From: Methanolobus sp. WCC4
GTDB taxonomy: Archaea; Halobacteriota; Methanosarcinia; Methanosarcinales; Methanosarcinaceae
Direction of reading: 5' to 3'
DNA length: 64,000 bases
Assembly (NCBI RefSeq): GCF_038022665.1
Contig: NZ_CP150629.1
Span: forward strand, 974,480-1,038,479
The translations under genes and the position numbers were made by a program. Shown here one piece after another: positions 1-8,884 of this stretch; the first letter of the stretch is position 1, and the number at the start of each line of letters is the position of its first letter. Below the pieces are notes generated by a model, which saw only the letters and a program-made list of their open reading frames with translations, was not told the DNA's origin and did not search any database.

Positions 1-91
1 GTACAGGTTTCCCTTTCACTCTGGCAAACCCAATGCCCCCTTCTTTCAGGTCACTATCCTTCAACGCAAAGTACCATGACTTCTCCGACAT
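1..91 (-). CDS. Rieske-like [2Fe-2S] protein, N-terminal part only (cut by window edge)
   Basis: The minus strand reads an open frame from an ATG at 91-89 to the left edge, giving about 30 residues that begin MSEKSWYFALKDSDLKEGG. The pattern of an aromatic start, then sDLkeGg and a vkGkPV strand, resembles the first strands of Rieske-type ferredoxins. The cluster-binding Cys/His residues would lie outside the window, so the family call is inference. A strong SD (GGGAGG, complement of 97-102) sits 5 bases before the ATG. A TATA box (complement of 121-133) lies about 25 bases before the expected transcript start. Confidence 0.5.
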   Translation of the reverse strand, partial: MSEKSWYFALKDSDLKEGGIGFARVKGKPV

Positions 92-162
92 TCGTACCTC
101 CCGTATATAAGCACTGTTCCAAAAATATAAATACCTGTCGTGAAATGAAAATAGGAGCAAGC

Positions 163-1524
163 TCATTCATTGCTGCTTCTGTGCTGGAAATACTGGTATT
201 CCCGCCAGACAAGGAACAAGCTCAAAAGAGCTGCCAGCATGTCAGATATCGGGAAAGCCATCCATACTCCCGTAAGGTCGAAGTAATGGGGAAGAAGGAT
301 CACCAGCGGAATCAGGAAAAATATCTGACGGCACATTGAGAGGAAGAAGGAAGGTCTGGCTTTGCCCACTGACTGGAACAATGTAGTTCCTATTACGTTC
401 AGACCGATCAGCGGACTTGCCAGTACCATTATTCTCAGGGCGGATGCTCCACTGCTGATAAGGTCGGCATCGGTGCTGAACATGCTGAAGAATGTTCCCG
501 GGAATAAGGATAGCAGGATCAGGCCTGTCAGTCCGAAAATGGTGGTGATGATCAATGAGGTTCTGACCGACTCGTTCACCCTTGCATATTTCTGTGCTCC
601 ATAGTTATATCCGACTATGGGCTGAAGTCCATGGGATATGCCTATGATAGGCATGAGGATAAGCATTATCAATTTGATCGCAACGCCGAACACAGCAATT
701 GAAAGGTCCCCTCCGTAGATGTTAAGTACGTTGTTCAGCACAAGCATCATGAAACTGTTGGATGCCCCCATCACAAATGAACCGAATCCGATCACAGTTA
801 TCTCTTTTATCAGGGCGAATTTCGGAGTGAGATTTGCCAGCTCCAGTCTGAGGGGGCTTTTGCCTTTAAGGTAGTAATATAACAGGTATATCGTGCCTGC
901 CAGTTGTGCAAGTACGGTTGCAAGGGCCGCACCTTTCACACCCATGCCAAATCCGAACATAAGTATCGCGTCAAGGAAGATGTTCAGGATACCTGAAAAG
1001 ACCATGTTATTCATGGCAACCCTGGAATTGCCTTCGGCCCTTACGAGATTATTGAGTACGAAACCAAAAGTGAATGCAAGTGTTCCCTGTAGTATCACAA
1101 CGGCGTATTCCTTTGCGTAGACCAGGTTATCTACAGTCGCACCGAACAGGTTCAGTACTGTGTCCATGTTGAAGAAGAACAGTATCTGGAAGATAACACT
1201 CAGTATCAGTGTGTAGGTAAAGACATTCCCGAGTGTTCTTTCTGCCTTGTCCACATCTCCGGTCCCGAGCATTCGTGAGATGACCGATGAACCACCAACG
1301 CCTATGCCGATCGATATGGCCATCATAAGCATCTGCAAAGGAAAAGCAACAGCTACTCCTGCAATTCCGAGAACGCTCTGTTCACCAAGTGCCCTTCCAA
1401 CGAAGAAGGTGTCCACCAGATTGTAGAATGCGTGTACAAGAAGTCCGATTATGGCAGGTGTGGACAGTTTCCATATTAGCTTGTTGATACTTTCAGTACC
1501 CAGGAATTCACTTTTGTTGTTCAT
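163..1524 (-). CDS. MATE family multidrug efflux transporter
   Basis: This 453-residue integral membrane protein has about twelve hydrophobic segments in two halves, the usual size and layout of MATE (NorM/DinF-type) cation-coupled drug antiporters. The N-terminal half carries the typical LSTPAIIGLLVHAFYNLVDT stretch with the VDTFFVGR motif. A comparable TTLFQSVGKARPS segment lies in the second half. It follows the MarR-type regulator by 22 bases on the same strand, so the two form an operon, and the pair suggests inducible export of a small toxic compound. The substrate cannot be read from sequence. An AGGAT element precedes the ATG. Confidence 0.9.
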   Translation of the reverse strand: MNNKSEFLGTESINKLIWKLSTPAIIGLLVHAFYNLVDTFFVGRALGEQSVLGIAGVAVAFPLQMLMMAISIGIGVGGSSVISRMLGTGDVDKAERTLGNVFTYTLILSVIFQILFFFNMDTVLNLFGATVDNLVYAKEYAVVILQGTLAFTFGFVLNNLVRAEGNSRVAMNNMVFSGILNIFLDAILMFGFGMGVKGAALATVLAQLAGTIYLLYYYLKGKSPLRLELANLTPKFALIKEITVIGFGSFVMGASNSFMMLVLNNVLNIYGGDLSIAVFGVAIKLIMLILMPIIGISHGLQPIVGYNYGAQKYARVNESVRTSLIITTIFGLTGLILLSLFPGTFFSMFSTDADLISSGASALRIMVLASPLIGLNVIGTTLFQSVGKARPSFFLSMCRQIFFLIPLVILLPHYFDLTGVWMAFPISDMLAALLSLFLVWREYQYFQHRSSNE

Positions 1525-1546
1525 GACGCTATCCTGAAACTATAAT

Positions 1547-1996
1547 TCATTTTCCCTTATTTTGCCCTTTATCGAATTCTATAAGGGTTTCTTTGGCTTT
1601 ATCCAGAAGTTTCCTGAAGATGGCTTCCTCCTCTTCTGAGAATTCAGAGAGGAGAATCCCGTTCCATTCATGAAGTGTGCTATTGATCAGGGGGATGATC
1701 TCCCTGCCTTTATCCGAGATGAAAACACGGTATATCCTTCTGTCATCGTCATCTCTTTCGCGGAACACATATCCTTCTTTTTCAAGTGCAGCAATAGCCC
1801 TTGTAGCAGTAGCTTTGCTCAGGTTGAGATATCTTGCAAGGCTTTCCTGAGAGCAACCATCCTTATGGGCAAGTGTTAGCAGGAAGGCGAACATCGGACC
1901 TTTGAGGTTGTATGACTCAAGGGCATTCTCAATGTAAAAGTGGTTATGCGAGAAAATAAAACCGATCTTTGCCCCGATCCTCTCTGATTGCTTCAT
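1547..1996 (-). CDS. MarR family transcriptional regulator
   Basis: A winged-helix regulator of about 149 residues. A helical N-terminus is followed by a helix-turn-helix (SQESLARYLNLSKATATRAI), then the wing with the DDDDRRIYRVFISDKG signature of MarR proteins and a C-terminal dimerisation helix. The frame opens upstream at 2038, but the ATG at 1996 is preferred because GGGG lies 7 bases before it and the protein then begins MKQSERIGAKIG, as MarR proteins usually do. It is first in an operon with the MATE exporter. Two perfect inverted repeats lie between its TATA box and its start, so autoregulation with release by the exported compound is the likely mode. Confidence 0.9.
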   Translation of the reverse strand: MKQSERIGAKIGFIFSHNHFYIENALESYNLKGPMFAFLLTLAHKDGCSQESLARYLNLSKATATRAIAALEKEGYVFRERDDDDRRIYRVFISDKGREIIPLINSTLHEWNGILLSEFSEEEEAIFRKLLDKAKETLIEFDKGQNKGK

Positions 1997-2020
1997 ATTA
2001 TTACCCCGGACATACAATAT

Positions 2021-2066
2021 GGTTTCAGATGAAACCAATTAGTTTAACGTGAAACTAATATATAAA
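2021..2066 (-). promoter_or_regulatory. MarR-MATE operon promoter with two palindromic operators
   Basis: Reading toward the MarR gene there is a TATA box (complement of 2059-2066). It is followed by a perfect inverted repeat at 2039-2058 (TTAGTTT-N6-AAACTAA) and a second at 2021-2036 (GGTTTC-N4-GAAACC). Both share GTTT/AAAC half-sites. They cover the predicted transcript start about 25 bases after the TATA box, where a bound dimer would block polymerase. Assignment to MarR is inference from position. Confidence 0.65.
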
Positions 2067-2120
2067 TGGAATGGGTTCTATAATACAGTCTCTAAAAAAA
2101 GAATATAATAGGCCTGAAAT

Positions 2121-3281
2121 TCAGACCTTTTGCCTGCGGTTGAGTGAATACATCTGGATCTTCTTCATCTTTGCAAGATTAAGAGCACCTTTCATCTCCT
2201 TTTCCTCAAGCAGATGCGAATCGATGTATCCATTGTCCACAGCCTCGTTATACAACTCATATCCAAGGCCTGAACGGGCGATCACTGTAGTCCATCCCTG
2301 CGGTGTACCAACACCGCCAAAGGAAATATCAGCATTCTCAGAGGCCATGTCTGTACAGAACTTGCATGAACTGCTCCTGTACATATCCAGCTCATGGAGC
2401 GGATATACTTTCAGTTCATCAGTCGTGTGGAACTCGAACTGACCTTTGCGGATCTTCATGGATTCGACATCCTCCAGGCGAATGTTCTTGCTTTGAACGA
2501 ATTCCCTGATACCTTCATAGGAAAAAGTGTCCATGCAGAACAGGCCCAGTTTCAGTATGTTCGCCCTCATGAAGAGGTTCAGGAAACCATACGGGCTCTT
2601 CTGCATCTTGGTGACCGCATCGATGTTACAACTTGGTCCCACAAAGGCAATGCTCCTCCAACCCTGCTTGATGGCGCTCATCAAAGCATTCATGGTCATG
2701 CTGTGACTGTACATACTGCCGGAGGAATCAAGTAGTTCCTCACAGGTACGTGCAACGATCGGTACGGGTTTCCATGGCTCCTCCTCTGATCTTTTCGTGA
2801 CGATAGCACAGTCGATGAGTCCTTCATCAAGTGCATATGCCAGCATAGAGGTCACAACCCCGCCATCCTGACCATTTATCTCAGGAAGTGTAGAGCGTGC
2901 CCTGTAAGCATTCCTCATCTTACCGACCAGTCCCTCTTCTGTGGTGATCGTCCTTGGGCACTGGTTGTAACATACACCACATGCGGTACATTTGTCTACA
3001 ATTGTAGGCTGGTCATTCTTTATTGCGATGGATTCGCATGTGGAAGCGCATGCACCGCAAAGTGTGCATATTCCGGGTTTGATTATATCCTTCCTGAGTT
3101 TTCCAAAGGCTATTCGCTCTTTGTCAGGGATGGATCGCTTCATACGGATAACGCTTTTTTCAAGGTGCTCGAACTTGACCTGGCACCAGTCTGAACAAAA
3201 ATGATACGTCTTCCCGCCGTATTCCGTATCGAACGGAGTGGTCTCGGGAACTATCTTTTTACATATAGGATCAATAGGCAT
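2121..3281 (-). CDS. YHS domain fused to FrhB/FdhB-type F420 flavoprotein with two [4Fe-4S] motifs
   Basis: A 386-residue protein with three parts. Residues 1-45 form a YHS/TRASH-type metal-binding domain (DPICKKIV, then YHFCSDWC). Residues 70-115 hold two ferredoxin motifs (CTLCGACASTC and CTACGVCYNQCP). The rest is the FrhB/FdhB domain of coenzyme F420 hydrogenases and dehydrogenases, which binds FAD and exchanges electrons with F420. The likely role is F420H2-dependent electron transfer to an unknown acceptor in the cytoplasm. It stands alone, without hydrogenase or formate dehydrogenase subunits. The YHS domain hints at metal sensing or delivery, but its job is unknown. Confidence 0.8.
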   Translation of the reverse strand: MPIDPICKKIVPETTPFDTEYGGKTYHFCSDWCQVKFEHLEKSVIRMKRSIPDKERIAFGKLRKDIIKPGICTLCGACASTCESIAIKNDQPTIVDKCTACGVCYNQCPRTITTEEGLVGKMRNAYRARSTLPEINGQDGGVVTSMLAYALDEGLIDCAIVTKRSEEEPWKPVPIVARTCEELLDSSGSMYSHSMTMNALMSAIKQGWRSIAFVGPSCNIDAVTKMQKSPYGFLNLFMRANILKLGLFCMDTFSYEGIREFVQSKNIRLEDVESMKIRKGQFEFHTTDELKVYPLHELDMYRSSSCKFCTDMASENADISFGGVGTPQGWTTVIARSGLGYELYNEAVDNGYIDSHLLEEKEMKGALNLAKMKKIQMYSLNRRQKV

Positions 3282-3500
3282 CTCTGTCTCCCAGGATCAC
3301 GGATGTCCTTTTAACGCACGATATATTGTTCTTATGGTATAAAACAAAATTTGGATCAAATAATCATGAAGGTTCAACACCTCGGTTATTACTTTATATG
3401 AAGCCTTATGAGAACATTCATTTCCACAAAGTTTTTACATTATCCATAATATCAGATCAAGCTGTTCTTTTTATGACCGCCTATTATCCGGCAGGTCCGA

Positions 3501-3671
3501 TTGGAACAGAAAGTGACCATAACCTCAGCACTGAGTGTTGTTCGATATCTTGAAGCAACCATAAACTATTATCATGAGGATGTCTTTGAGTTTGAGCGTC
3601 TGGATGTTTTCATGGATCGTTGTGGTATGGGACATTTAAGGGTAACAGTAAAGTATTCCAGGCAAAAATAA
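3501..3671 (+). CDS. Small conserved-looking protein, 56 residues, TTG start
   Basis: An open frame begins with TTG behind an AGGT element and ends at TAA 3669-3671. It encodes a mixed alpha/beta-looking, acidic-then-basic peptide with no membrane segment: MEQKVTITSALSVVRYLEAT, an NYYHEDVFEFERLDVF centre, and an HLRVTVKYSRQK end. Codon use looks like the neighbours and there are no low-complexity runs. It lies upstream of the radical SAM gene in the same direction with a 52-base gap, so they could be co-transcribed. The function is not recognised, and the start could also be a later GTG. Confidence 0.45.
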   Translation: MEQKVTITSALSVVRYLEATINYYHEDVFEFERLDVFMDRCGMGHLRVTVKYSRQK

Positions 3672-3723
3672 CCTGTATAGATACATTACTAAAAACGAAA
3701 ATTCATCTGGTATTGGAGTATCC

Positions 3724-4707
3724 ATGAAAGCAGAAACCAAAGCACAACTCATTTCAGTGGGGTCAGTTAAAATGGACCCCTCTCTCATCCATTGGTTAAC
3801 TATTCCTACAGCCGGTCCCGGTGCCGGTAATGTTGCATTCTTCTTCAATAGTGAAGGTCATCGTGTGCGTCTTGCGGTCAAAGAGACCTCTCCACTGGAA
3901 GCTAAGATGGAGGACGGGGAACTTGTCATCAGGAAGGATGGTATTGAGATAGCAAGAGGCAGCATCGAAGAGGAACTCATCCACTGTCCTGACCAGGCTT
4001 TCATCACAATGTGCGAGAAATGTGTCTTCGACTGTAAGTTCTGTCCGGTCCCCAAACTTGGGGGTAAGGTCAAGAGCATGGACCAGATGCTCAAGATGAT
4101 CGCGGATTCCAACGATACCGGAAAGATGAAAGCGATATCTATCACTTCAGGCGTTGAATCATCTGCAGAGAAAGAGGTTGACAGGGCTGAGGAGCTTATC
4201 CGCAGGCTAAGGGAAAAGTATGATGTGCCTATCGGTGTTTCGGTATATCCAACTGAGGATTCCACCCGCAGGCTCAAAGCCGCTGGTGCAACCGAGCTTA
4301 AATACAATGTGGAGACCATGGACCGCAAACTCCATGCTGAACTGTGTCCAGACCAGGATCTTGAGTTCCTTCTCGATGCACTCAGGGAAGGCGTGAAGGT
4401 ATTCGGAAAGAACAGGGTATGTTCCAACTTCATAGTCGGCCTTGGCGAGACCGATGAGTCTGCAGAGAAAGGGATCGAGGAGCTGGTGTCCATTGGTGTC
4501 GTACCGATCCTCAGGGCTGCTGCACAGCATCCGTTGCGCAAGGATGATGTAACAGTGGAAAGACCAACTGCAGAAAGATTACTGCACCTGAATCTTTTCC
4601 TGAAGGAAAAGCTGGATGAGTATGGTCTGCGTGCCGATACGTTCGATACGATGTGTCTGCCATGTACCGGCTGTGACATCAATCCGCATGTGGACTTTGA
4701 GGAATAA
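3724..4707 (+). CDS. Radical SAM enzyme
   Basis: A 327-residue protein with the radical SAM signature CVFDCKFC (CxxxCxxC) near residue 101, preceded by a further Cys (MCEKC). It cleaves S-adenosylmethionine at a [4Fe-4S] cluster to start radical chemistry. The barrel strands ISITSGVESS and VGVSVYP are visible, and GLGET near residue 240 resembles the SAM-contact region of biotin synthase-like enzymes. The N-terminal 90 residues are a small beta-rich domain not typical of the core family. A C-terminal LPCTGCDINPH holds a CxxC that may bind a second cluster. The substrate is unknown. Confidence 0.8.
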   Translation: MKAETKAQLISVGSVKMDPSLIHWLTIPTAGPGAGNVAFFFNSEGHRVRLAVKETSPLEAKMEDGELVIRKDGIEIARGSIEEELIHCPDQAFITMCEKCVFDCKFCPVPKLGGKVKSMDQMLKMIADSNDTGKMKAISITSGVESSAEKEVDRAEELIRRLREKYDVPIGVSVYPTEDSTRRLKAAGATELKYNVETMDRKLHAELCPDQDLEFLLDALREGVKVFGKNRVCSNFIVGLGETDESAEKGIEELVSIGVVPILRAAAQHPLRKDDVTVERPTAERLLHLNLFLKEKLDEYGLRADTFDTMCLPCTGCDINPHVDFEE

Positions 4708-4721
4708 TCTCCTGATCAGGT

Positions 4722-5252
4722 TTAAGTTTCAAACTCTTCTTTAAGAATAGCGTAGATGCAGTCGTCCTGTACAACGTTATTCTTAATGATGCTGCTTTTC
4801 AGGATGGCCTCGCACCTGAAACCTGCCTTTTCAAGCACTCTCCGTGAAGCTGTGTTCCTTGCAAAGGGCAGTGCATAGATTCTGATGACATCATAATTCT
4901 CAAAGATATGCTGTATCATGCACCTAATCGCTTTGACCATTATTCCTTTACCCCAATATTCTTCTGCAAGATAATATCCGAGTTCAGCGTTCTTGCGATG
5001 TCCGTTCTCTTTGAAATATGCGCCAATACTACCTGCAACAATTCCATTTATCTCAACAGCCAGATGCAGATAGCTGGAATCCTCTCTTCTGGAGCGTGAG
5101 ATGAACTGTTTGGCGTCTTCAATAGAATAGGGGTGGGGAAAACCATCATTCAGATTATCTGCGATCTTCCTGTTGTTTGCAATAGCTGCCAGTCTTTCTG
5201 CATCATCTTCTTCCCAGTTTCTCAAAATGAGGCCATCAGTGACTATGTGCAT
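4722..5252 (-). CDS. GNAT family N-acetyltransferase (RimJ/RimL type)
   Basis: A 176-residue acetyltransferase of the RimJ/RimL group, which moves acetyl from acetyl-CoA to an amine, often a protein N-terminus or a small molecule. Typical stretches are LILRNWEEDDAERLAAIANN at the start, the AELGYYLAEEYWGKGIM region with the acetyl-CoA loop, and FARNTASRRVLEKAGF near the end. A TATA box (complement of 5278-5284) lies about 27 bases before the ATG, which suggests a leaderless or nearly leaderless transcript. It converges with the radical SAM gene. The substrate is not predictable. Confidence 0.88.
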   Translation of the reverse strand: MHIVTDGLILRNWEEDDAERLAAIANNRKIADNLNDGFPHPYSIEDAKQFISRSRREDSSYLHLAVEINGIVAGSIGAYFKENGHRKNAELGYYLAEEYWGKGIMVKAIRCMIQHIFENYDVIRIYALPFARNTASRRVLEKAGFRCEAILKSSIIKNNVVQDDCIYAILKEEFET

Positions 5253-5296
5253 ATTATTCTTATCAATGATACTATCTTATAAAAGTAGTCATAGGA

Positions 5297-5560
5297 ACAC
5301 CTCTGTAGGAACCCTGTTAATTGCAACTTTGAACTCAGCAATTTTCAATGACTGCACTATTTCAATAGTCTTCAGGATGGTGGCGAAGGACCGCGCCGCC
5401 TGCGGCGGGTGGTCATGTTTTTCTTAGTTTGTCACTTATCTTTAAGATCGATCAGAAACACAGGGTCAGGGAACAATAAATTAGACTAACCGAAAGTCGT
5501 GAATAACTAAAACCATCCCGGAGGATCCGGCGAAGCCGGCACGATTCGAAAAGATGAAAA
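5297..5560 (+). repeat. Dispersed intergenic repeat, copy A
   Basis: A non-coding element of about 260 bp sharing ordered blocks with copies at 20917-21178 and 41066-41491. Shared blocks include a start near CCTGYTAATTGCAA, TTTCAATAGTCTTC, GGCGAAGGA followed by a GC hairpin (CGCCGCCTGCGGCG at 5394-5407), ATCAGAAACA, GGGAACAATAA, and a final CCCGGAGG block with the hairpin CCGGCGAAGCCGG (5527-5539). The local GC of the two hairpins stands out against AT-rich flanks. No open frame and no terminal inverted repeats were seen. Confidence 0.8.
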
Positions 5561-5589
5561 TAATTTGCTTTCTTTAACTCATTTCTTCT

Positions 5590-5826
5590 CTAATCTTTCT
5601 TTGCTCTTCTCTCAATGATCCCTGGCCACACTGAAGCGGCTACTATCATGCTCAGGATGAAAACGAAGACCATACCGGCAATGATATCAACCTGACTGTA
5701 CAGTGGTACTGTCCTTGAGCTGTTAACCGTAAAGGAGAGTACTGCAAAGATCACCACAAGCACAAGCGAGGAGATCACGCTTGCGATGAATGCATATCTT
5801 CCTTTGTTCGTTGATGTGATATCCAT
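5590..5826 (-). CDS. Small two-helix membrane protein of the copper operon
   Basis: A 78-residue protein with two hydrophobic helices (about residues 11-33 and 46-69) joined by a short loop (SSRTVPLYSQ), and a basic C-terminus (ERRAKKD) expected inside the cell. It begins 13 bases after copA on the same strand, so it is very likely part of the copZ-copA operon. No metal-binding Cys or His pattern is visible. A role in membrane assembly or copper handling is only suggested by position. Confidence 0.65.
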   Translation of the reverse strand: MDITSTNKGRYAFIASVISSLVLVVIFAVLSFTVNSSRTVPLYSQVDIIAGMVFVFILSMIVAASVWPGIIERRAKKD

Positions 5827-5839
5827 ATCAATATCTCCT

Positions 5840-8605
5840 TCAATTTATCCTGCTTCTCTTCATGAGGAGTGAGTTCGTTGTGACAGATATCGAGCTCATT
5901 GCCATGAATGCGGCAGCCAGCTCCGGACTGATGACGATCTTTGTGATGAAGGGGTAAAGTATCCCTGCCGCCAGTGGTATTCCAAGACTGTTGTAGCCGA
6001 ATGCCCAGAACAGGTTCTGTTTGATCTTGTTCATTGTCATGCGGCTCAGTCTTATGGATGCGAGCACATCCCTGAGGTCGTTCTTGATCAGTACGATCTG
6101 CGCGGATTCCATTGCAACATCGGTCCCTGCTCCCATTGCGATACCAATATCTGCCTGTGTGAGTGCAGGGGCATCGTTGATGCCGTCGCCTACCATTGCA
6201 ACGATCCTGCCTTCTCCCTGAAGCTTCTCGATCTCGGATGCTTTTTCTCCGGGAAGCACTTCTGACAACACTCTCTTGATGCCAAGCTGTGAGGCAATAG
6301 CATCTGCAGTTCTGCGGTTGTCCCCGGTTATCATCACAACTTCGATATCCATGTTCTGGAGCTTCTCCAAAGCTTCCTTTGAGTTCTCCTTGAGTGTATC
6401 TGCAACTGCTACAATGCCGATAACATGTCCGTCCATTGCAACTATCATGGCGGTCTTGCCTTCGGACTCGAGCCTTTCCATGTCATCATTGACGGAGGCT
6501 ATCTGAACATCATTGTCCTCCATGAGCTTACGGGTTCCAAGGAGTATGCTGCTGCCATCAAGTGTTGCTTCCACACCGTGACCGGCTATGGATTTGAAAT
6601 GCTCTACATTACCGATTTCCAGTTTCCTGTCTTCGGCAGCTTTCACAATAGATTCACCAAGAGGGTGCTCTGATCCTTTTTCCGCACTGGCAGCAATGGC
6701 CAGAACTTCATCCTCGCTGTGTCCGGCGGTTATTATGATATCTGTAAGTTCAGGCTTTCCTTTTGTGAGGGTCCCGGTCTTGTCGAACACGATGGTATCG
6801 ATCATCAGTGTCCTTTCAAGGGCCTCACCGCCTTTGATGAGTATGCCGTTCTCAGCACCTTTGCCTGTACCCACCATGATGGCGGCAGGTGTTGCAAGTC
6901 CCACGGCACACGGGCATGATATAACAAGTACTGTGATGGAAATGAGCAGCGAGAACAGGAACGGACTTGCTATTCCTGAATTGATCGCAACGTCAAATCT
7001 TTCGTATCCGATGAAGTACCAGAAGAAGAAAGCAACCAGTGCCAGTACATGCACTATAAGGATGAAGTGGCCTGCAACGACATCAGCTATCCTCTGAATG
7101 GGTGCCTTTGAGTTCTGGGCATTCTCAACCAGTTCGATTATCCTTGCAAGGGCAGTGTCTGCTCCTACATTGGTTGCTCTGAACTTCAATGCACCTGACC
7201 GGTTGAGCGTGGAACCGATGACCATATCTCCAACGTTCTTTTCCACAGGTATGCTCTCGCCTGTTATCATGGACTCGTCCATTGCGGATGAACCCTCGAT
7301 GACGATCCCGTCAACAGGAGCCTTTTCCCCTGGTCTGACAAAGACTATGTCATCTACCTGTACATCCTCAACAGGAACTTCCTTCTCTTCACCGCCAACG
7401 ATGATACGTGCTGTCTTAGCCTGAAGTCCGATGAGCTTCTTGATGGATTCAGATGTCCTTCCCTTTGCCCTTGCTTCAAGGTATCTTCCAAGGACGATGA
7501 AAGTGATAAGCATCACCGCAGTGTCATAGTACACATGCTCGTAGCCCGGTCCGAGGTCAAAGTAGCTTGCAGCGATACTGATAACATATGCTGCACCTGT
7601 TCCGGTGGCGATGAGCAGGTTCATGTCTGTGACACCGTGTTTCAGTCCACGGTATGTTCCAACGAAGAACTGCCTTCCGGGGAAGAGCATGACAATTGTG
7701 GTAAGCAGGAAAAGCAGGTTCCTGTCCGAGAAGAGTTCCGGGACGAACCCGAATGATCCGGGGAACATTCCTTTCATGTTCCCGAGCATTATCGGAACAA
7801 GCAGGGCCACGGAGATGATCAGGTTATTCCTCTGATGGCGAATCTCCTGTTCCCTTTCCTTTCGTTCCCTGTCCTCTGTTTCATGTCTGTCAGCAGGGAG
7901 TGATGCAGAATATCCTATGCCTTCGATGGCCTTTCTCATCTCATCTACTGAGACAAGTGAGGAATTGTACTCCACCTGTGCCTTACGGGTCGTGATATTA
8001 ACGTTAGCGGAACTGACCCCATTGAGCCTTTTGAGCACCTTCTCAACGTTCTGTGAGCAGGCAGCACATGTCATTCCTCCTACTTCCAGCACTATCCTGT
8101 CCTTCACAACATGATAACCGATACCATCTATGGCCTTTTCCATATCCTCGGGGCTTATCAGGGCAGGGTCATAACTAACGGCTGCCCTTTCCGTTGGCAG
8201 GTTCACGGAAGCGGAGATAACACCTTCCTGCTTCTTCAATGTCCTTTCAACGTTCTGTGAACATGCAGAACAATGCATGCCCGATACCTTAAAAGCAATC
8301 TCAGCCACGGAACCCGGTTTAAGCTCTGTTACTTCCTGTGCTGTATCCTCGATCACGATGGGACAGGCACCTTCTCCTTCCTCTGGTGCGGGGCAGGAGT
8401 CCTCTCCGACCTCATAGCCTGCATCTGTGACCGCTTTCTTAATGTCAGCTATGCTCACGATACCGGTATCGAATTCTACCGATGCTTTCTCATCCTCGAG
8501 GCTTACCTCTACGGAGTCAATACCTTCAAGGGCCGATATGGCATCAGTGACACGTTTATGACAATGCATGCATGTCATGCCATAGACTTTGATATCTGCT
8601 TTCAT
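5840..8605 (-). CDS. copA: Copper-exporting P1B-type ATPase with three N-terminal metal-binding domains
   Basis: A 921-residue P-type ATPase that pumps Cu(I) out of the cytoplasm at the cost of ATP. Three HMA domains precede the membrane part: GMTCMHC (C12, C15), GMHCSAC (near residue 110) and GMTCAAC (near 180). Eight membrane helices follow, including the transport site CPC at residues 564-566. DKTGT has the phosphorylated D608. TGES, SEHPLGE and [10 protein letters not shown] complete the actuator, nucleotide-binding and phosphorylation domains. Three HMA domains is one more than most bacterial CopA. It lies between copZ and a small membrane gene in one operon. Confidence 0.95.
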   Translation of the reverse strand: MKADIKVYGMTCMHCHKRVTDAISALEGIDSVEVSLEDEKASVEFDTGIVSIADIKKAVTDAGYEVGEDSCPAPEEGEGACPIVIEDTAQEVTELKPGSVAEIAFKVSGMHCSACSQNVERTLKKQEGVISASVNLPTERAAVSYDPALISPEDMEKAIDGIGYHVVKDRIVLEVGGMTCAACSQNVEKVLKRLNGVSSANVNITTRKAQVEYNSSLVSVDEMRKAIEGIGYSASLPADRHETEDRERKEREQEIRHQRNNLIISVALLVPIMLGNMKGMFPGSFGFVPELFSDRNLLFLLTTIVMLFPGRQFFVGTYRGLKHGVTDMNLLIATGTGAAYVISIAASYFDLGPGYEHVYYDTAVMLITFIVLGRYLEARAKGRTSESIKKLIGLQAKTARIIVGGEEKEVPVEDVQVDDIVFVRPGEKAPVDGIVIEGSSAMDESMITGESIPVEKNVGDMVIGSTLNRSGALKFRATNVGADTALARIIELVENAQNSKAPIQRIADVVAGHFILIVHVLALVAFFFWYFIGYERFDVAINSGIASPFLFSLLISITVLVISCPCAVGLATPAAIMVGTGKGAENGILIKGGEALERTLMIDTIVFDKTGTLTKGKPELTDIIITAGHSEDEVLAIAASAEKGSEHPLGESIVKAAEDRKLEIGNVEHFKSIAGHGVEATLDGSSILLGTRKLMEDNDVQIASVNDDMERLESEGKTAMIVAMDGHVIGIVAVADTLKENSKEALEKLQNMDIEVVMITGDNRRTADAIASQLGIKRVLSEVLPGEKASEIEKLQGEGRIVAMVGDGINDAPALTQADIGIAMGAGTDVAMESAQIVLIKNDLRDVLASIRLSRMTMNKIKQNLFWAFGYNSLGIPLAAGILYPFITKIVISPELAAAFMAMSSISVTTNSLLMKRSRIN

Positions 8606-8647
8606 ATTGCCTGAAAAAAGAAAAAGGGGTCTTCAGTTTGCGATACT

Positions 8648-8857
8648 TCAGGCTACGACAGTATAACCTGCATCCGCTACTGCTGCCTTGATTGTCTCAA
8701 GGTCCGCAACAGAAGGGTCGAATGTGACAGTTGCCTGCTTTGCCTCGAGGTCAACCTTTACTTCACTGACCCCTGCAATTGCAGCAATGGACTTTTCCAC
8801 ATTTGCCTTGCAGTGTCCGCACATCATACCTTCTATTTTTATTGTTTCTGTAGTCAT
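8648..8857 (-). CDS. copZ: Copper chaperone, single HMA domain
   Basis: A 69-residue heavy-metal-associated domain with the Cu(I) site GMMCGHC and the full beta-alpha-beta-beta-alpha-beta length. It would carry copper to the HMA domains of CopA, encoded 42 bases downstream. The frame opens at 8890, but the ATG at 8857 is chosen because AGGAG lies 10 bases before it and the protein then begins MTTETIKIEG, as CopZ proteins do. It is first in the operon, behind a promoter with a TACA-N4-TGTA palindrome. Confidence 0.9.
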   Translation of the reverse strand: MTTETIKIEGMMCGHCKANVEKSIAAIAGVSEVKVDLEAKQATVTFDPSVADLETIKAAVADAGYTVVA

Positions 8858-8884
8858 GTTTTTGGAACTCCTATATTTCATAAG

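Noticed and set aside
3858-4682. Long open frame (274 codons) on the minus strand opposite the radical SAM gene
   Set aside because: The plus-strand protein has clear catalytic motifs; the antisense product is Ser/Leu-rich low-complexity, typical of a codon-bias shadow.
5394-5407. GC hairpins of the dispersed repeat as CRISPR repeats
   Set aside because: Spacing is irregular, only one or two per locus, and no spacer-repeat periodicity exists.
5297-5560. Repeat family as a MITE
   Set aside because: No terminal inverted repeats and no target-site duplication visible; internal blocks rather than ends are the conserved parts.
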